From Pantoea agglomerans (lineage in GTDB: Bacteria > Pseudomonadota > Gammaproteobacteria > Enterobacterales > Enterobacteriaceae), in contig NZ_CP083808.1 in NCBI RefSeq assembly GCF_020149765.1, forward strand, positions 1 through 64,000: a DNA stretch of 64,000 bases, written 5' to 3'. A model generated the notes under the pieces. The model had not been told where the DNA came from. It did no database searches and saw nothing but the letters and a program-made list of their open reading frames with translations. Each line of letters begins with the position of its first letter. The stretch's first letter is position 1. Of this stretch, positions 7,595 through 15,603 are shown one piece after another. The position numbers and the translations under genes were made by a program.

Positions 7595-7839
7595 CGCGCA
7601 GTTCCTGATAACGGCCATGCAGGCGCTGGCGGAGTTGTTCCGTGGTCATGCCCGGACGCGCGTCAGCACGGGCGACGGTCACTTTAGCGCGAACCTGATC
7701 TTCATACTCTGCCTGGGCCAGTTCTTCGTTAGCCAGGCGCTGCAAAAGTGCAGCTTTGTCCGGCCCTCCTTCCGGCAGTATGCGGGGCAGGCTTTCAGCC
7801 AGTTCCCGAAGGAAGTTGGCGTTTTCGTAGCTCCCATTT
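7584..7839 (-). pseudogene. C-terminal fragment of an unknown helical protein
   Basis: An open frame without a start reads about 84 residues, rich in Leu, Glu, Arg and Ala (FLRELAESLPRILPEGG, EELAQAEYEDQVRAKVTVA), and ends TTEQLRQRLHGRYQELRDAV. Codon use is coding-like. It begins abruptly next to the esterase terminator and its end overlaps the start of a second truncated frame, so it looks like debris between the esterase gene and the ColE1-type remnant. I do not recognise the family. Confidence 0.4.
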
Positions 7840-7868
7840 AAACCGGGCCAGCTGGCAAGACTGGCCCG
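7838..7868 (-). terminator. Hairpin terminator of the autotransporter esterase gene
   Basis: Arms CGGGCCAG / CTGGCCCG lie just past the esterase stop on the minus strand, followed by a short GTTTAAAT. The T-run is weak. Confidence 0.5.
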
Positions 7869-7874
7869 CGTCAG

Positions 7875-9857
7875 TTAAAAGGTCGCGTTTACGCCAATAT
7901 TCCAGCTGACCTGATGCGCATCGCGGTTGCCGCCTATGGCGGATACGCCAGCGAAGGCGTTAACCGTTTCCCCCAGCGGTACGTTGGCGCCGACGGCGGC
8001 ATCCAGCCAGTTGCTGTCGCGCGCCCCCGTGGTGCGGCTGAAGGCGGTGCGGGTCGACTTCAAACCAGCGGTAACGGTAGAGTCGGTATCGCCAAACTGA
8101 TGGTTGTAACTCACCTGCGCCCAGGGATTGACCGGCCACTGATGGCTGTCAATGCGCCAGCCCACCGCGCCAATTTGCGAGTGGCTGGTCTGATCGCCGT
8201 AGCGCATCGAGGTGCTGCTGTTGCCCTCCTCGCGGTAGCCGCCAATGCGGCCATAGTCGAGCGCATAGCTTGCCACCGGACCGGTAGTGAGATGCGCGCT
8301 CAGCGGCAGATCCCAGCCGGTCTGCACGCGCATTCCCAGCAGCTTGCCGCCGGTATTGCCCTGCTCGTTGCGGGTTGCCGGGCCAATTTTTATGTCGCGC
8401 TCGATATCGTCAAAATCCAGGTCGGCATAGTGAAGATCGGCGTTGATCCACGCCCGATCGCCCAGCTCCAGCTGGCTGTAAAGCGCCACCAGATTGCCGC
8501 GCAGGCGGTAGTCATAGCGCGAGGAAGGCGACTGCCGCTGGTTGGTATTCGAAAAAAGCACACCAGTCTGCCAGCTGTCGGTGATTTGATAGCCCAGGCC
8601 CAGCGTGAAGCTGGCGGTAGTCGCGTCGCCGTTGTACCAGGCGTCCCCTTTATAGTCAACATGCTGGCCGGCATAGCCGCCGAACACCGAAAGATCCCCC
8701 GCGCTGTTCGCCTGATGCCGCTGCTGTTGCAGATGCCCGTCCAGCGTGTTTTGCATATCGCGCGACAGGGATTGCGGCACCTGCGACAGAGCCGCGACCT
8801 GCGCAGGCGCGTCGAGGATCGACTGAATATAGTCCGCCATCATAGCCTGCACGTCGGGGCTGGGATGGAGGCGGTCAGCAAACAGATAGGCCTGCGCGCT
8901 GGAAAAACCCGGGTCGTCAGAGGCGCAATCATCCGCCGCGGTGCCGACCGGACAGGCGATGCCGATAGTATTGGTCAGGCCGTAACGGGTCGGATCGGCG
9001 ATCACCTCGTTAAACAGCCCGGCGATATCGACGCGCACGATATTGCCGTTGAGCGTCGCCAGCCCCTGCTCTTCCTGCTGATTGTAGCCCGCCGTCAGCG
9101 CTGAGACCTGCGTGCTAAGCGCCTGCCAGGCGTTATAGAGCTGCTCCGCCAGCGCGTCGCGCACGGCGGGCACGCCAGATACCTGCGCCGCCGCCTGAGT
9201 AAAGGCGTTGCGCACCGCCTGCTGACGCGAAGCGCTGTCAGGCGTGGCGGCAGCGTTAAGCGACTGAAAGGCGGCGGCCGTCGCCGCGCTGGAGGCTGGC
9301 CCCAGCGCGCGCAGCACCGTTAAGATCATATAGGGCGTTTCGCCCAGCTGCGGTACGGTCGGCACTATCACCGCGCCTGCGCCGGCGTCCAGCAGTGTTT
9401 TTACCTGTGCCGTGGCCGCTGCCGCGCTGGTATCAAGGGTATCGGACGCGGTAAGGGGATTAGTAACGGCGGCCGCGACGTCGTTAGCGCCTACCCAGTG
9501 AATATAAAGCCCGTTGCTGTCGGCGCGTCCTCCAGTGGATCTCAGGTAGCCGGCGAGCTGGTCTTCGGTGTTAAGTCGAGGGTCGAGCCGGGGACGAGAT
9601 ACCGCGCCGCCCTGCGCATAGTTACTGCCGCCCAGCGTTGAACGCTGTAAGTCTTGCCCCAGATGCGCAGCCAGAATTTCGTCATAGAGCGGATGACGGC
9701 CGCCATCCCAGGTAAAACGGCCAATATTGCCGCTGTCGCTCAGGCTGTCGCCGAACACGGTAAGGCTGTCCCACGCCAGCGCCGGGAGCGGCGTCATTAA
9801 TGCGCCGATAGCAGCGAAGGCAGCGAGAGAACGCGTGTCTTTAGGGGTTTTCATCAT
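7875..9857 (-). CDS. GDSL-type autotransporter esterase/lipase (EstA/ApeE-like)
   Basis: A 660-residue outer-membrane protein. A signal peptide ends at ALPALA near residue 28. The passenger is an SGNH/GDSL hydrolase: block I FGDSLSDSGN (catalytic Ser38), GAND near 123 and DRLHPSP near 325 (catalytic Asp/His). From about residue 380 a 12-strand-type autotransporter barrel follows and ends in Phe (GVNATF), the usual outer-membrane signature. Relatives such as ApeE/EstA hydrolyse short and medium chain esters at the cell surface. The start has CCGGAG upstream; two adjacent ATGs are possible. It is a single gene with its own terminator. Confidence 0.92.
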   Translation of the reverse strand: MMKTPKDTRSLAAFAAIGALMTPLPALAWDSLTVFGDSLSDSGNIGRFTWDGGRHPLYDEILAAHLGQDLQRSTLGGSNYAQGGAVSRPRLDPRLNTEDQLAGYLRSTGGRADSNGLYIHWVGANDVAAAVTNPLTASDTLDTSAAAATAQVKTLLDAGAGAVIVPTVPQLGETPYMILTVLRALGPASSAATAAAFQSLNAAATPDSASRQQAVRNAFTQAAAQVSGVPAVRDALAEQLYNAWQALSTQVSALTAGYNQQEEQGLATLNGNIVRVDIAGLFNEVIADPTRYGLTNTIGIACPVGTAADDCASDDPGFSSAQAYLFADRLHPSPDVQAMMADYIQSILDAPAQVAALSQVPQSLSRDMQNTLDGHLQQQRHQANSAGDLSVFGGYAGQHVDYKGDAWYNGDATTASFTLGLGYQITDSWQTGVLFSNTNQRQSPSSRYDYRLRGNLVALYSQLELGDRAWINADLHYADLDFDDIERDIKIGPATRNEQGNTGGKLLGMRVQTGWDLPLSAHLTTGPVASYALDYGRIGGYREEGNSSTSMRYGDQTSHSQIGAVGWRIDSHQWPVNPWAQVSYNHQFGDTDSTVTAGLKSTRTAFSRTTGARDSNWLDAAVGANVPLGETVNAFAGVSAIGGNRDAHQVSWNIGVNATF

Positions 9858-10115
9858 CGACTCCGGAAATCGCCAGGCATCGCTCGCCTGGCCGCAGGGG
9901 TGAAAGTGAGGCGCGGTCGAAGATGCCCGCGCAGCCAGAAACAGGCCGCATCAGCGATGCGATCGTAAAAAAATTGTTAACAAGGACGATTAGAAAACTA
10001 GTCAGAGAGAGGCGCTATTGCCACTATTTTGGCAATATTTCGTCAGGCAGCTGTTAAAGCGGAGCGCGAGAGGTAATGCATTGTTGTGCCAGCACTCCTT
10101 ACCGGCACAGGCTTT

Positions 10116-10442
10116 TCAGGCGGGCTGGATTTGATAAACCCAGGCGGTAACGCGATCGCCTTTTTCAGTGTTCACTGTAACAGGCACGCGATCGTAACCT
10201 GCTTCAAATTCATCCAGCATTGGCCAGTGCTGCGCCAGCCTGGCTGACTGAAACACAAAGCCATGCACGGGCGCGCCCTGCGCATCCAGCTGGATGGCGG
10301 GAAACCCCAGCGCCGCACCCCAGCCCGATTCATGCAGAATGCCGTTAACCCATCCCGCCAGCCAGTCGCCGCCGATATTTTCCAGGATATGGGCATTAGA
10401 ACGCCCCGGACATAAGGTGCCATAGACAAACAGTTTTTCCAC
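10116..10442 (-). CDS. Gamma-glutamylcyclotransferase-like (AIG2/YtfP) family protein
   Basis: A 108-residue protein of the GGCT-like fold: LFVYGTLCPGRSNAHIL at the N-terminus (the YGTL substrate loop) and LDEFEAGYDRVPV near residue 80 with the family's acidic residue. A GTG start is preferred because GGAGG lies 5-9 nt upstream; the frame extends further but without family similarity. Known members cyclise gamma-glutamyl compounds; many bacterial ones are uncharacterised. A diverged plasmid iteron (TTCACTGTAACAGG) lies inside the C-terminal coding part at 10171. Confidence 0.8.
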   Translation of the reverse strand: MEKLFVYGTLCPGRSNAHILENIGGDWLAGWVNGILHESGWGAALGFPAIQLDAQGAPVHGFVFQSARLAQHWPMLDEFEAGYDRVPVTVNTEKGDRVTAWVYQIQPA

Positions 10443-10510
10443 TTCCCCTCCCCTTTTACATAGCGCAAGCCAGACTGTACCGACGATATTCCCTGTTGTC
10501 ATGCTCTCTA

Positions 10511-10723
10511 CCGGTTACAGTGAACAGGTCTGACGTGCGGATGGGTTACTGATTACAGTGAATCTTTGCTCGATCAGAGAGAGCATGGCGCTGCTGATTA
10601 CAGTCAATCTGCGCCTGTAACCGCTCTCTGCTCACTATATCGGCCAGGTTGTTTAAACCCTGAGCGATTGCCGGATGAAATTTGATCACTTCCGCCCGCG
10701 GTGAAGCATTCACTGTAATCAGC
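10511..10723. repeat. Distal cluster of four iteron copies
   Basis: Copies related to TTCACTGTAATCAGC lie at 10511-10525, 10548-10562 and 10593-10607 (reverse orientation) and at 10709-10723 (forward, perfect). They are about 14 kb from repA and sit in a 400-bp stretch with no supported gene. They could titrate RepA, pair with the origin array, or mark a rearranged piece of the origin. Confidence 0.8.
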
Positions 10724-10786
10724 AGGGGATGGTCAAAAAAAAGAGGATATGCAAGGGGTGGAGGCAGGCGCTTAGCGCCTGGCTTA

Positions 10787-10810
10787 ACTGGCGATTTCAG
10801 GCTGAAATGC
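10787..10810. repeat. Third copy of the palindrome seen beside parB
   Basis: CTGGCGATTTCAGGCTGAAATG matches the two repeats at 21.8-22.0 kb (GGCGATTTCAGCCTGAAAT), differing at the centre of the TTTCAG-N-CTGAAA palindrome. A dispersed ParB site is possible. Confidence 0.5.
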
Positions 10811-10819
10811 TTATATATC

Positions 10820-10843
10820 AAGGGGCTTATCCCTAAGCCCCTT
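10820..10843 (-). terminator. Hairpin terminator downstream of yahK
   Basis: A perfect 10-bp stem, AAGGGGCTTA / TAAGCCCCTT, with a 4-nt loop lies just after the dehydrogenase stop. The flanking T-run is weak on the minus strand. Confidence 0.6.
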
Positions 10844-10848
10844 TGTTG

Positions 10849-11898
10849 TTACCAGCGCGTCTTTTCCATATCGATAACAAAGCGGTATTTCACATCGCCT
10901 TGCAGCATACGAGCAAAGGCGCTTTCAATCTCTTCGCCAGCAATGATCTCAACGTCAGAGGTAATATTGTGCTGACCGCAGAAATCGAGCATCTCCTGCG
11001 TTTCGCGGATGCTGCCGATGGAGGTGCCGCTAATGCTCAGACGACGAAAAACCATCGGCGTAACGTTCGGCGACGGGTGCGGTCGATCGGGAATGCCCAC
11101 TAAAACCAGCTGTCCGTTGGTTTTCAACGTCGCCAGATAAGGATCGAGATCGTGCGGCGCGGCAACGCAGTCGAGAATAATATCAAGCGAGGTCTGACAG
11201 GCCGCCATCTGCTGTGCATCACGCGAGACCACTACGTGGCTGGCGCCCAGGCGACGTGCATCCTCGCCCTTCTCCGGCGAGGTGGTAAACAGCGTCACCT
11301 CTGCGCCCAGCGCGCTGGCCAGCTTAACCGCCATATGCCCCAGACCGCCCAGTCCGATAACGCCGACTTTATCGCCCGGCTGCACATTATAGTGACGCAG
11401 CGGCGACCAGACGGTGACGCCCGCGCACAGCAGCGGCGCAACTGCTTTCAGGTCAAGGTTCTGCGGGATGGAAACCACAAACTGCTGATCGGCAATTAAA
11501 TGCTGAGCGTAGCCGCCGAAGGTGGTATTACCGGTATATTTGTCGGTGCCGTTATAGGTCGGGTTAAAGCCCGCCTCACAGTACTGTTCTTCCTGCTGCT
11601 GGCAAAAATGGCACTGCCCACAGGAGTCAACCATAACGCCGACGCCAACAATGTCGCCCGCTTTGAAGCGGGTTACGTTGGCACCGGCGGCTTCGACGCG
11701 TCCGACAATTTCATGGCCCGGCACCAGCGGATAGCGGCTTACGCCCCACTCATTGCGCGCCATATGCAGATCGGAATGGCATACGCCGCAGTAGGTGATG
11801 GCAATTTTAACGTCGTCCGGCTGCAACTCGCGCAGTTCAATCTGACCCGCCGCCAGCGGTTGCGTCGCCTGCTGCGCGACCAGTGCGTTAATTTTCAT
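10849..11898 (-). CDS. yahK: Zinc-dependent NADP(H) alcohol dehydrogenase, YahK-like
   Basis: A 349-residue medium-chain dehydrogenase, the same length as E. coli YahK. The catalytic zinc site is shown by GVCHSD (Cys40) and GHE (His62/Glu63), the structural zinc by Cys93, 96, 99 and 107, and the cofactor fold by GLGGLG near residue 180. YahK-type enzymes reduce a broad range of aldehydes, including cinnamaldehyde-type compounds, with NADPH. A strong AGGAGG precedes the ATG. It is divergent from an HxlR regulator with a palindrome between them, so that regulator probably controls it in response to electrophiles or aldehydes. Confidence 0.9.
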   Translation of the reverse strand: MKINALVAQQATQPLAAGQIELRELQPDDVKIAITYCGVCHSDLHMARNEWGVSRYPLVPGHEIVGRVEAAGANVTRFKAGDIVGVGVMVDSCGQCHFCQQQEEQYCEAGFNPTYNGTDKYTGNTTFGGYAQHLIADQQFVVSIPQNLDLKAVAPLLCAGVTVWSPLRHYNVQPGDKVGVIGLGGLGHMAVKLASALGAEVTLFTTSPEKGEDARRLGASHVVVSRDAQQMAACQTSLDIILDCVAAPHDLDPYLATLKTNGQLVLVGIPDRPHPSPNVTPMVFRRLSISGTSIGSIRETQEMLDFCGQHNITSDVEIIAGEEIESAFARMLQGDVKYRFVIDMEKTRW

Positions 11899-11974
11899 AG
11901 TTTCCTCCTGATGTTTGCCTGGAGCGGCAAAGAAAGCGGCCCACTATAGACAGGCGGGAACGCTATTGGTAGTA

Positions 11975-11990
11975 GTTACCTTTTGGTAAC
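11975..11990. promoter_or_regulatory. Candidate HxlR operator between yahK and hxlR-type gene
   Basis: A perfect palindrome, GTTACC-TTTT-GGTAAC, lies 18 bp upstream of the regulator start and about 80 bp upstream of yahK. Its position and symmetry suit a dimeric winged-helix regulator. Confidence 0.65.
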
Positions 11991-12008
11991 CATGAGGAAA
12001 ATTTTGCT

Positions 12009-12407
12009 ATGCCCGCCTGGATTGATGGAAAGCTGATGTTCTTTGCCGACTCTCCGCCGCGTCGTCTGCTGGAGCTGTTTGCCGTAAAGTGGAGCACAAT
12101 GGTGCTTCACGCCCTTTATCACTGGCCTGAGCAACGCGCACGCACGGGCGAACTGCAGCGCAGCCTGCAGGGTATTTCAAAAAAAATGCTGGTGCAGACG
12201 CTGCGTGAGCTGGAGCAGCGCGGACTGGTGTCGCGTAAGGTATTTGAGGTGGTGCCGCCAAAGGTCGAATATGCGCTGACGCCGCTGGGCAAAAGGTTCG
12301 CTGAACCCATTGAGCGAATGTATCAGTGGGGGCTGGAGCATCAGGCCGCGCTGGATGAGATGGAGCAGAATCTCGAGGCAGCGCGGCGGCAAGATAGCGC
12401 ATCCTGA
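12009..12407 (+). CDS. HxlR-family winged-helix transcriptional regulator
   Basis: A 132-residue protein with the HxlR/MarR-like fold: KWSTMVLHALYHWPEQRARTG, then the recognition helix region ISKKMLVQTLRELEQRGLV and the wing FEVVPPKVEYALTPLG. There is no N-terminal cysteine, so it is not an obvious thiol sensor like YodB/HypR. GAGGAAA precedes the ATG. Divergent placement from yahK with a shared palindromic site indicates a local repressor or activator of that dehydrogenase. Confidence 0.9.
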   Translation: MPAWIDGKLMFFADSPPRRLLELFAVKWSTMVLHALYHWPEQRARTGELQRSLQGISKKMLVQTLRELEQRGLVSRKVFEVVPPKVEYALTPLGKRFAEPIERMYQWGLEHQAALDEMEQNLEAARRQDSAS

Positions 12408-12441
12408 CCCCGGAGGCGTCGCACGCGGGGCCGTCAGAGGT

Positions 12442-13263
12442 TTAGCCGAAGGGAAACTCACGCGAGAGCACGCGGGCGATCACATTTAATGCGCCCTCGT
12501 CGTTATTGCTCTCAGTTTTATAGCGCGCCACGGCGCGTACCGGCTCTACGGCGTTCGCCATCGCAAAGCTGAAGCAGGCCTGGCGCAGCATCTCCAGATC
12601 GTTTGCGCTGTCGCCAATTGCCACCACTTCGCAATCGCTGATACTCCATTTTTCCTGCAGCAGCGCGATGCCGTGCGCTTTGTGGCAGCCCGGAATAATC
12701 AGATCGATAAAACCATAGCCGCTGGAAACCGGATGCATAATGTTTTCGATTTCGCCCAGCTGGTTGTGCAGGCGCGCCATCAGCGCATCAACCCCTTCAT
12801 GCGCCAGGTTCAGGGAAAACTTAAAGATGGAGTCGTCGATCCCATAGAGATCGTCGCGTTTTTCCAGCCGGGCATAGTGATTCGACAGCAGGCTGACCAC
12901 CTCATCCGGAACCGATGAATGAATATAGGCGCCGTTGCGACCGCAGACCACGGTGCTGATGTCAGGCTCTTTGGCGAGGATCTCCAGCACCTGATGCACG
13001 CGCGACTGCGCCAGTTCGCCACAAAAAATCTCTTCATTGCTGTCTGAGACCCAGGCACCGTTCTCGGCAACAAATGCGATTTCATCTTTAATCTCAGGAA
13101 AGTAACGCTGCAGCTGGTAGTACTGATTGCCGCTGGCGACCACGAAACGAATGCCTTTCTCTTTCAACAGCGCGTACTGCCGCAAAAAGCGCTGAACGTT
13201 GTACTCCTTGTTGTCGTCGAGAAAGGTGCCATCCATATCCACCGCGATCATCTTTACCGCCAT
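12442..13263 (-). CDS. ybiV: HAD-superfamily sugar phosphatase, YbiV-like
   Basis: A 273-residue Cof-type HAD phosphatase closely resembling E. coli YbiV (SupH) over its whole length. Motif I is DMDGT (nucleophile Asp9, acid/base Asp11), motif II VVASGNQYYQL, motif III the lysine of GCHKAHGI and motif IV GDSANDLEML. YbiV dephosphorylates sugar phosphates and has been linked to FMN/erythrose-4-phosphate turnover. The start is set at the second ATG, 6 nt after GGAG; the first ATG touches the Shine-Dalgarno. It is divergent from the ybiU homologue, recalling the E. coli chromosomal neighbourhood. Confidence 0.9.
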   Translation of the reverse strand: MAVKMIAVDMDGTFLDDNKEYNVQRFLRQYALLKEKGIRFVVASGNQYYQLQRYFPEIKDEIAFVAENGAWVSDSNEEIFCGELAQSRVHQVLEILAKEPDISTVVCGRNGAYIHSSVPDEVVSLLSNHYARLEKRDDLYGIDDSIFKFSLNLAHEGVDALMARLHNQLGEIENIMHPVSSGYGFIDLIIPGCHKAHGIALLQEKWSISDCEVVAIGDSANDLEMLRQACFSFAMANAVEPVRAVARYKTESNNDEGALNVIARVLSREFPFG

Positions 13264-13507
13264 TGTCATCTCCTTGCTGAGGCTGTTGTTTCAGTGATGC
13301 CCACTCAAAGGGTAAAGCTTACCCGCAGTGTGGATTAATGAGAATTCTAATAATAAGAATGTTCAGGGCTTTCGGAGCTTTCCTTACGCCTTGTGCAGAC
13401 GATCACGAAACCAGGGGTTGCCTAAACGTTACTGCGCTGCTTAAACTTACGAACGAAACACAAATTTATTACAAATGAAGAACACTTACCAGCCTGCGGA
13501 GGCCCAA

Positions 13508-14770
13508 ATGACCCTACATGTTCAGGCTACGCCGTTGCCCGACAATATTAGCGTAGCGATTCGCACCTTTAAGCAGCAGATTCGAGAGCAAATCGGCGAT
13601 GTAGAGGCGCTTTTCGCCCGCGTCAGCCAGCGTATCGAAAGCGCCATTGCCGAAGCGAAAGCTGAAGAGCAGCGTTACGATAGCGCCTGGCCGGTGGTTA
13701 CGCGGGAAGCTATTGCAAAAGGCGAAGTTTCGAATGAAACCCTGGCGCGTATTAAACGGCGCGGCTGCCTGGTAGTAAAACAGCACTTCCCGCGCGAGCA
13801 GGCGCTGGCATGGGATCAATCGCTGCTGGACTATCTCGACCTGAATGACTTTGACGCGCAGTATCGCGGTCCCGGCGATAATTTCTTCGGCAGCCTGGAG
13901 GCGTCACGCCCGGAAATTTTCCCCATCTACTGGTCGCAGGCGCAGATGCAGGCGCGCCAGAGCGACGCCACCGCGCAGGTGCAGTCGTTCCTTAATCGCC
14001 TGTGGCGCTTCTCTTCTCACGGCAAGCAGTGGTTCGATCCTGACGTCAGCATTATCTATCCCGACCGCATCCGCCGCCGTCCGCCGGGCACCACGTCGAA
14101 AGGGCTGGGCGCGCATACCGATTCCGGCGCGCTGGAGCGCTGGCTGCTGCCCGCTTATCAGCAGGTGTTCGCCGCGGTCTTCCATGGTGATATAGAGGCT
14201 TATGATCCCTGGGATGCCGCCTGGCGCACCGAGGTAAATGAATATGATGTGCCCGACACCACCAAATGCTCTGCGTTTCGTACCTTCCAGGGCTGGACCG
14301 CGCTGTCGGATATGCTGAACGGACAGGGGCTGCTGCATGTGGTGCCGGTGCCGGAGGCGATGGCCTATATTCTGCTCCGTCCGCTGCTTAATGACGTGCC
14401 GGACGACGAGCTGTGCGGCGTTGCGCCCGGCAAGGTTTTGCCGGTCAGCGAAAAGTGGCATCCGTTACTGATTAACGGCCTTTGCTCTATTCCGCCGCTG
14501 GAGGCGGGCGATTCAGTATGGTGGCACTGCGATGTTATCCACTCCGTCGCCCCGGTAGAGAACCAGCAGGGCTGGGGAAACGTCATGTATATCCCGGCCG
14601 CGCCGATGTGCGCGAAAAACCGCGCCTGCGCGCAGGAGGTTGCCGAAGCGCTGGCGCTGGGCCGCTCCCCCGCAGATTTCCCGCCGGAGAACTATGAAAC
14701 AGACTGGCGCGATCGCTTTACGTTCGACGATCTCAACGTCAACGGCCGACGCGCGCTTGGTCTGGCCTGA
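13508..14770 (+). CDS. ybiU: DUF1479 oxygenase-like protein, YbiU homologue
   Basis: A 420-residue protein collinear with E. coli YbiU (421 residues). The DUF1479 fold is a double-stranded beta-helix related to Fe(II)/2-oxoglutarate oxygenases; the visible candidates for metal ligands are HTDSGALERW in the middle and HCDVIHSVAPVENQQGWGN near the C-terminus. The substrate is unknown. The start with GGAGG 5 nt upstream was preferred to an ATG 33 nt earlier that has no ribosome site. It is divergent from ybiV. Confidence 0.9.
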   Translation: MTLHVQATPLPDNISVAIRTFKQQIREQIGDVEALFARVSQRIESAIAEAKAEEQRYDSAWPVVTREAIAKGEVSNETLARIKRRGCLVVKQHFPREQALAWDQSLLDYLDLNDFDAQYRGPGDNFFGSLEASRPEIFPIYWSQAQMQARQSDATAQVQSFLNRLWRFSSHGKQWFDPDVSIIYPDRIRRRPPGTTSKGLGAHTDSGALERWLLPAYQQVFAAVFHGDIEAYDPWDAAWRTEVNEYDVPDTTKCSAFRTFQGWTALSDMLNGQGLLHVVPVPEAMAYILLRPLLNDVPDDELCGVAPGKVLPVSEKWHPLLINGLCSIPPLEAGDSVWWHCDVIHSVAPVENQQGWGNVMYIPAAPMCAKNRACAQEVAEALALGRSPADFPPENYETDWRDRFTFDDLNVNGRRALGLA

Positions 14771-14775
14771 TCCTT

Positions 14776-14806
14776 GCCGCGCAGCGTCCCCTGCGCGGCT
14801 TCTCTC
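14776..14806 (+). terminator. Probable terminator after ybiU
   Basis: Stem GCCGCGCAG / CTGCGCGGC is followed by TTCTCTCT. Confidence 0.5.
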
Positions 14807-14845
14807 TGCTACACTGGCGCCACCCTTTTCCATTAAACGGCCCGC

Positions 14846-15595
14846 ATGAACGCTCGTCATCAACAGATTATTCAACTCGTTAATACGCGCGGCAGCGTTA
14901 CGGTCACTGAGCTGGCCCAGCTGACCGGCGTCTCTGAAGTGACCGTCCGTCAGGATCTCAACCTGCTGGAGCGCGACCATTTTCTGCGCCGCGTCCACGG
15001 CTCCGCTATGGCGCTGGACAGCGATAATGTCGGCATGCGTATGCATACCCGCTACGAACTCAAGCAGGCTCTGGCCAGCCACGCCGCAGGCCTGATTGAG
15101 CCAGGCGAGGCGGTCTTTATTGAAGGCGGCAGCACCAATGCGCTGCTGGCGCGCTTGCTGGCCGATCGCGCCGACGTCACGGTGATTACCGTTAGCCATT
15201 TTATCGCCCACCTGCTGAAAGACGCGGCGTGCGACGTCATTGTGCCAGGCGGGCTGTTACAGAAAAGCAGCCAGTCTATGGTCGGGCCGCTGACGCGCTA
15301 CTGCATTCAGCAAATACACTTTCATAAAGCCTTTATTGGCGTTGACGGCTGGCAGGCGGAAACCGGCTTTACCGGCCGCAATATGCTGCGCTGCGATGTG
15401 GTGGATGCGGTACTGGCGAAAAACGTCCCCACCTGGGCGCTGACGGACGCCTCGAAGTTCGGGCAAATTCATCCCTACCCGCTGTCGTCAGGCTATCAGG
15501 TGGCGCAGGTGATTACCGATAACGGGCTGGACGCAGAGGTGCTGGCGCAGCTGGGGGAACAGGGCGTCGCGGTGACCTGCGTTGCCTCTCGCTGA
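14846..15595 (+). CDS. DeoR-family transcriptional regulator, YciT-like
   Basis: A 249-residue regulator, the same length as E. coli YciT and similar throughout. The N-terminal HTH reads VTVTELAQLTGVSEVTVRQDL (residues 18-38). The effector domain has the DeoR landmarks EGGSTN, GLLQKSSQSMVGP, KAFIGVDGW and LTDASKFG, which usually bind a sugar phosphate. YciT has been linked to osmotic-stress control. It follows ybiU in the same direction, but with a hairpin between them. The regulon cannot be read from context. Confidence 0.88.
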   Translation: MNARHQQIIQLVNTRGSVTVTELAQLTGVSEVTVRQDLNLLERDHFLRRVHGSAMALDSDNVGMRMHTRYELKQALASHAAGLIEPGEAVFIEGGSTNALLARLLADRADVTVITVSHFIAHLLKDAACDVIVPGGLLQKSSQSMVGPLTRYCIQQIHFHKAFIGVDGWQAETGFTGRNMLRCDVVDAVLAKNVPTWALTDASKFGQIHPYPLSSGYQVAQVITDNGLDAEVLAQLGEQGVAVTCVASR

Positions 15596-15603
15596 CGCTC
15601 GGC

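Noticed and set aside
10546..10821. A 91-codon minus-strand ORF in the distal iteron region
   Set aside because: It is built largely from iteron sequence and a hairpin, without a ribosome site or family motif.
12408..12441. Hairpin between the HxlR-type gene and ybiV as a terminator
   Set aside because: The stem is short and imperfect and there is no T-run on either strand.
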